Below are positions 56,601-64,000 of a DNA stretch of 64,000 nt, piece after piece. Position 1 is the stretch's first letter; each line of letters begins with the position of its first letter. The notes under the pieces were generated by a model. That model was given only the letters and a program-made list of their open reading frames with translations. It made no database searches and was not told where the DNA came from. The translations under genes and the position numbers were made by a program. Source of the stretch: Bacillus sp. CECT 9360. Lineage in GTDB: Bacteria; Bacillota; Bacilli; Bacillales; DSM-1321. The stretch spans positions 62,001 through 126,000 of the forward strand of contig NZ_CAKKNA010000009.1 of NCBI RefSeq assembly GCF_918741275.1, read 5' to 3'.

Positions 56601-56958
56601 CTGTAGTCGTTCAGGTGGACGATGAAAAAGTAATCGAACAAATGACGAAACAGCTAAATAAGCAGATCGATGTATTAAAGGTGATGGATATCAGCAATCA
56701 ATCCATTGTAGCCAGGGAACTTGCCTTAATAAAAGTGTTAACCACATCTCAAAACCGGGCTGAAATCTATGGTTTGATAGAACCTTTCCGGGCTTCTGTC
56801 ATTGATGTCAGCAAGGATAGTCTAACGATTCAGATCACTGGTGAATCAGATAAAATTGAAGCTTTTATCGAATTATTAAATCCTTACGGAATTAAGGAAC
56901 TGGCTAGAACAGGTACAACCGCATTCCCGCGCGGAACCCAGCGCAGCGGCGGCAGTAA

Positions 56959-58038
<1,080 letters not shown>

Positions 58039-61000
58039 TAATATTTTCGATACTACGCTGAGAGATGGAGAACAATCGGCTGGCATCAATCTTAATTTTT
58101 CCGAAAAATTAGAAATCGCGTATCAGCTGGAAAGACTGGGTGTTGATATTATCGAAGCGGGTTTTCCGGCTGCGTCAAAGGGTGATTCAAATTCCGTCCG
58201 GGAAATTGCCACTAAGATTCGAAACAGTTCGGTTACAGGGCTGGCGCGTTGTATTCAAAGTGATATGGATGCGGCCTGGGAAGCTTTAAAGGTAGGGGCG
58301 GAACCAAGAATTCATATCTTTCTGGCAACATCGCCGATCCATCGGGAATATAAGCTTAAGCTTTCAAAAGAACAAGTGATCGAAAAAGCAGTTGCATCTG
58401 TTAAATATGTGGCTGAGCGCTTTCCAATCGTGCAATGGTCAGCGGAAGACGCAAGCCGTACTGAACTGGACTATCTGGCTGAAATTGTAGAAGCAGTGAT
58501 TCGAGCGGGAGCGAAAGTCATTAATATCCCTGACACGGTAGGTTACGGAACGCCGGTTGAATACGGCAGCATTTTTAAATATTTAAGAGAACATGTTCCT
58601 TCTATTGATAAGGTTCATCTTTCCGCTCATTGCCACGATGACCTAGGTATGGCAACGGCCAATTCCCTGGCGGCAATCGAAGCGGGCGCCACGCAAATTG
58701 AAGGAACAATCAATGGCATCGGTGAAAGAGCAGGCAATGTCGCTCTTGAAGAGGTGGCCATCGCTCTTCATACACGAGCAGACTTTTATCATGCGGAAAC
58801 TAGATTGCAGTTAAATGAAATTAAGAGAACGAGTGACTTGATCAGTAAGTTAACCGGTGTTTCCGTACCGCCAAATAAAGCAGTCGTCGGACAAAATGCT
58901 TTTGCCCATGAATCAGGGATTCACCAGGATGGCGTGTTAAAGGAAAAAACCACTTATGAAATCATTTCTCCTGAGCTTGTCGGCATTTCGACCAATGCCA
59001 TGGTTCTGGGAAAACATTCAGGACGCCACGCGTTTAAAAGCAGGCTCGAGGCGCTCAATTTAGATGTGACAGATGAAGAAATGAACCGTTTGTTCGTTCA
59101 ATTTAAAGAGTTGGCTGATAAGAAAAAAGAAATGACGGATGATGATTTGGCTGCCCTTGTCTTAGAAGAGAAGCTGTCAAAAGACAACCATTTCTTTGAA
59201 TTGTTATCGATGCAAATTTCCTATGGAACAAACCAGGTCCCAACAGCAACCGTTACATTAAAGGGAAGCGAGAATGAAACGATCCAGGAAGCGGCAACCG
59301 GAGCCGGCAGCATTGAAGCCCTCTATAACACTCTTGAAAGATGTGTCGGGGACAAAGTGAATCTCTTGGATTACCGGATTCAATCTGTCGGCGCCGGCAG
59401 AGACGCGCTGGCCCAGGTTTTCGTGAAAATGAAGTACCGAGACACGGAAACAAGCGGACGCGGACTTGCGCAGGATGTGCTTGAAGCATCAGCTAAAGCC
59501 TATTTAAATGCTGTGAATCGGGTCGTTTATTTGAGTGATAAAACAACCGTTTTACAATAACTAAAATGAAAGGAGAAGATTCATATGAGAAGGACAATTA
59601 CTGTCTTGCCCGGTGACGGCATTGGAAAAGAAGTAACAAGGGGTGCGGTTGAGATTCTGGAAGCTATCTCGGAAAGATATGGCCATCAATTCCAATTTCA
59701 ATATGGAGAAATTGGCGGTGGAGCCATTGACAATACAGGTTCACCGCTTCCGGATCAAACGGTAGAAATTTGCAAGAGCGGTGATGCGGTCCTCCTTGGT
59801 GCTGTTGGAGGTCCAAAATGGGATAACCAGCCTTCTCATTTAAGGCCGGAAAGAGGTCTGCTTAAGATTCGCAAGGAATTGAACCTTTACGCTAATCTGC
59901 GGCCTATCAGTTATTATTCCAGTCTTTCCGAGTCTTCTCCGTTAAGAAAAGAAATCATTGAAGAAGTAGATTTTGTGATTGTAAGGGAACTGACTGGCGG
60001 CTTGTATTTTGGCAAGCCAAGCGAAAGAACGACGCACGAAGGAAAAGAAGCGGTAGTCGATACGTTGTTTTATCAAAAAGATGAAATGAAAAGAATTATC
60101 GAATGTGCTTTTGAGCTAGCTAGTAAACGAAGAAAGAAAGTAACATCGGTTGATAAAGCCAATGTGCTGGAATCAAGCAGGCTATGGCGCGAGACAGCGG
60201 AAGAAATAGCGAAACAGTATCCTGATATTGAGCTTGAGCATATGCTTGTAGACAATGCAGCGATGCAGCTGATCCGCAATCCTAAACAGTTCGATGTAAT
60301 GGTCACTGAAAATATGTTCGGCGACATCCTAAGCGATGAAGCATCAGTTCTAACCGGGTCTCTGGGAATGTTACCTTCAGCCTCCCTTTCGATTGAAGGC
60401 CCGAATCTTTATGAACCAATTCATGGATCAGCTCCTGATATTGCGGGCAAAAACATTGCGAACCCTATTGCGATGATTCTATCGGCGGCTTCGATGCTCC
60501 GCCTATCCTTTGGATTAGAAGTAGAAGCCGACGCAATTGAAAGAGCGGTAAATGACACATTGGATACCGGTGCCCGAACAAGCGATATCGCGGGGGACCA
60601 GACAAGAAATCTTTCAACTAAAGAAATGATTGCCGAGATTAAGGAGGCAATCCTGGATCAGGGTGCTATCTCTCATATTATGGGGGCCTATGCTTAATCA
60701 CACTTTAAAGCAAGCACGGCCTAATCAGTTAGGCCGTGCTTTTTTACAATTGGCTCTGTTAAACGATAATGTTGTTTTTGGGAAGGGAATCTGCGAGACT
60801 CCTGCGGAAAAACGGGCTGGCAAGACCCCGCAGCGAGGTACGAGTGAGGAGGCTTGCCAGTTCGTCCGCGGAAAGCGAGTAGATTCCATGACCATTTGAA
60901 AATCAACAATGGAATTTAACAGAGCCTTACAATTAAAGAAAGTATAACTTTTTTAATTTTATAAAATGTCCAGTTGCGTGTGATTTATTATCCAAACTCG

Positions 61001-64000
61001 AGATTTAATATCCAAATCCAAATTTTATTATCCGAACTCAGAATTACGTTTGCCACAGGACGTGGTCGATTTTAGTCGAAGTTCCTTATTTACAAAGGCA
61101 TTGCGCTTTTCTTAACTAAAGGGGGCACGAGAACCGTGAAGAAGTCAATCATCGAAAAATTATGGGATCGCCATGTTGTCGTTCAAGAAGAAAATAAACC
61201 CGACTTGTTATATATAGATTTACATTATATTCATGAGGTAACCTCACCGCAGGCCTTTGAAGGATTACGCCTAAAGGGGCGAAAAGTAAGAAGGCCCGAT
61301 AAAACATTTGCGACGATGGATCATAATGTACCGACAATCAACCGCTACTTTATTAGTGACCCGATTGCCAAGAAGCAATTAAACGCACTAGAGCAGAACT
61401 GCAAGGAATTCAATATTTCATTGGCTGACCTTGATAGCCCGGATCAAGGAATCGTGCATGTCATCGGTCCTGAGTTAGGCTTGACAAAACCAGGGATGAC
61501 AATCGTCTGTGGAGACAGCCATACTTCCACTCACGGGGCTTTTGGTACCATAGCTTTTGGGATTGGAACAAGTGAAGTCGAGCATGTTTTTGCGACACAA
61601 ACACTATGGCAAACAAAACCGAAAACGCTCAAGCTCGAGATAAATGGAGAGCTAGGCACCGGGGTCACTGCCAAAGACGTGATCCTTTATGTGATTTCGA
61701 AGTACGGAGTCAACTTCGGGAGTGGCCATATCGTTGAATATTGCGGTGACGTTATCCGGAATATGTCAATGGAGGAAAGAATGACAGTGTGCAATATGTC
61801 CATTGAAGGCGGAGCCCGGGCTGGTCTTGTCAGTCCTGATGAAACCACCTATTCCTATTTAAAAGGAAGAAAACATGCGCCTGCACCGGATGAATTCGAG
61901 AAATATGTTGAAGATTGGAACAGCCTGGTCAGCGATGAAGGGGCTGTCTATGATAAAGAGATCGTGATTGACGGAAGCGAAATTTCTCCGATGGTCAGCT
62001 GGGGGACAAACCCTGGAATGGCGAGCCCGGTCGATGGAAATGTACCGCAGCAAGGTGCAGCAGACAGGTCTTTACAAAGGGCTCTTGAATATATGGGATT
62101 GACGGGAGGGATGGCGATTACCAATATCCCCGTGCAACATGTGTTCATCGGTTCTTGTACGAATTCCCGGATAGAAGATCTAAGGCAGGCTGCCGGTATC
62201 GTAAAGGGAAAAAAGGTATTTGATGGAGTCAAGGCAATGGTAGTCCCCGGCTCGCAAAACGTTAAAAAGAAAGCCGAGGAAGAAGGGCTGGACAAGGTGT
62301 TTATCGAAGCGGGGTTCGAATGGAGGGAATCAGGCTGTAGTGCCTGCCTGGGTATGAATCCTGATATTGTACCGGCGGGTGAGCATTGTGCATCCACATC
62401 AAACCGGAATTTCGAAGGCAGACAGGGGAGCGGAGCACGAACACATCTTGTGAGTCCAATGATGGCCGCCGCCGCCGCATTGCACGGCAAATTTGTCGAT
62501 ATTCGTGAAAAGGTCGAACTAGCTTATTAAACGAGATTAGGAGGTGCTGATACACATGAAACCTATTTCAGTGTATAAAGGTAAAGCGGCAGTATTGGAC
62601 AGAGATAATGTAGATACAGACCAAATTATCCCAAAGCAATTTTTAAAGCGGATTGAACGGACTGGTTTCGGTGAGTTTTTGTTTTATGATTGGCGCTTTG
62701 ATGAGGCAGGGAATGAACGGAAAGATTTTGAACTGAACCAGCCCCAAAATAAAGGGGCGGGAATAATGCTTGCGGGTGAAAATTTCGGCTGTGGTTCGTC
62801 AAGGGAGCATGCCCCATGGTCGCTTCAGGACTATGGATTTGATATTGTCATAGCCCCTTCATTCGCTGACATTTTTCAAAATAATTGCTTGAAGAATGGG
62901 ATGCTTCCCGTTGCTTTAGAGAAGGATCAAGTTTCTTATTTAATGGAGAAAGCAGCTAATCCGGGATATGAATTAACAATCGACCTGCCTAAACAGACGG
63001 TAAGTGACAACGAAGATTTTACAGCTTCCTTCAATATTCACCCTTATTGGAAGGAAATGCTCATCAACGGTTGGGATGAAATCTCGATCACGCTTCAATA
63101 TGACTCCCAGATCGCTGAGTTTGAAAATAAAGAAAACCCCGTTTCTACTATATAAAAGGTGACAGAATACAGACTGCACAATTATGTGCAGTCTGTTTTA
63201 ATGTTAATTTTGTATTTCCACCCATTACATGCTAAACTGATTTTCATTAAAAAGGAAAAAAATGAGGCGGAGTTACCGATGAGCGGAAAAGACAAACCAA
63301 CTAATAAAGATAATATCATCCTTTTTCCGAATCTTGCTGGACGGCTGGTGGATAAAGGATTGGATCAGCTTGCGAAAAAGGATTTTAGACAGGCGGCTGA
63401 TTTGTTTACCCAAGCAAGAGAGCTTGAGCCGGAAGATCCGGATTTGAACGTCGGGCTGGTCGTTTCTCTTGTGGAATTGGGTTATTATTCAGAAGCAAAG
63501 GAGTTGTGCAAGGAGCTGCTGAATAAAGGGATAGGTGATTATTTCCAGGTTGTAAATATATATTTGATGGTACTTCTTCAATTAAATGAGCATGACGAAA
63601 TGGCTTCAACAATCAAGGTGCTACTTGAAGATAACCACATTCCCTTTGACAAGGTCGAACATTTTGAAAAAATGCTTCAATTCAGCCAGCGTGTTACTGA
63701 AGAAAAACAAAACCAAGAAATAATCAGGGAAGAAAAAATCCACCATGATATTGAGAAAGACGGCTTGTTTGAGGACAAAACGGAGAGTGAGATTTTAGTA
63801 ACGATTACAAGGCTTACTGAAGCTAATATCCGGCCGTATGTACCCGATATCAAGCGATTCCTGCTTGATGAACAAGCGAATCCATTTTACAAGACACTGC
63901 TGATTAATATTTTGAAAGAGCAGGAATACGAAAAGGAAATAGATGTCTTCAAGTTTGATGAAACGGTAAAGTTAATCCCTACCGATCTTGGCGATGTGCT

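Overview
This 64-kb window is chromosomal DNA from a spore-forming member of the Bacillaceae, close to Bacillus in the broad sense. The gene order follows the Bacillus subtilis ysd-phe-mutS2-lcfA-etf-trxA-uvrC-lysC-sdh-gerE-racE-gerM-rph-ilv-leu backbone almost gene for gene. Sporulation genes (sspI, an sspH-type gene, gerE, gerM), T-box and lysine riboswitch leaders, and promoters matching sigma-W, sigma-B and sigma-K support this. The species cannot be named from the sequence alone.

Left end (1-10.7 kb): the tail of a TVP38-family membrane gene is followed by a 10.36-kb accessory island at 338-10694. Two decayed, oppositely oriented copies of one IS bound it. Its outer ends are 17-bp inverted repeats with one mismatch, and the whole block is flanked by a 7-bp direct repeat (TTATTTA), so it looks like a fossil composite transposon. 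The cargo is a GntR/FadR-type regulator with repeated operator-like sites, an SsuABC/THI5-like ABC importer, an M20 N-carbamoyl amidohydrolase, an NAD-dependent epimerase-like protein and a dihydropyrimidinase/hydantoinase. Together they suggest uptake and stepwise hydrolysis of a cyclic ureide. A broken sigma-54 activator follows.

Core region (10.7-40 kb): ysdB (sigma-W promoter), a dimeric dUTPase, ysdC, a YflT-type stress protein (sigma-B promoter), sspI, ysgA, T-box-controlled pheST, rnhC, zapA, cvpA, polX, mutS2, yshE, the fatty-acid degradation cluster lcfA-fadR-fadB-etfBA with a FadR box, trxA, uvrC, riboswitch-controlled lysC, yslB and sdhCAB. A 0.9-kb gap between trxA and uvrC holds an unusual higher-order tandem repeat with an exact 101-bp period, plus members of two dispersed repeat families.

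Right part (40-64 kb): a 1297-residue secreted nuclease/5'-nucleotidase, an sspH-type gene, ysmA (with a FadR-like box), gerE, ysmB, racE, gerM, rph, ysnA, ysnB and tRNA-Arg(UCU). An AT-rich accessory patch behind the tRNA carries a candidate GNAT-type toxin-antitoxin pair and a small opposite-strand gene. Next come an NADH oxidase gene with two Rex operators, a holin-like small gene and the ilvBHC-leuABCD biosynthetic cluster with a leucine T-box, then the start of ysoA. Two identical 175-bp MITE-like elements with perfect 8-bp target duplications lie in opposite orientation, one after sdhB and one between leuB and leuC. Each sits directly behind a rho-independent terminator.
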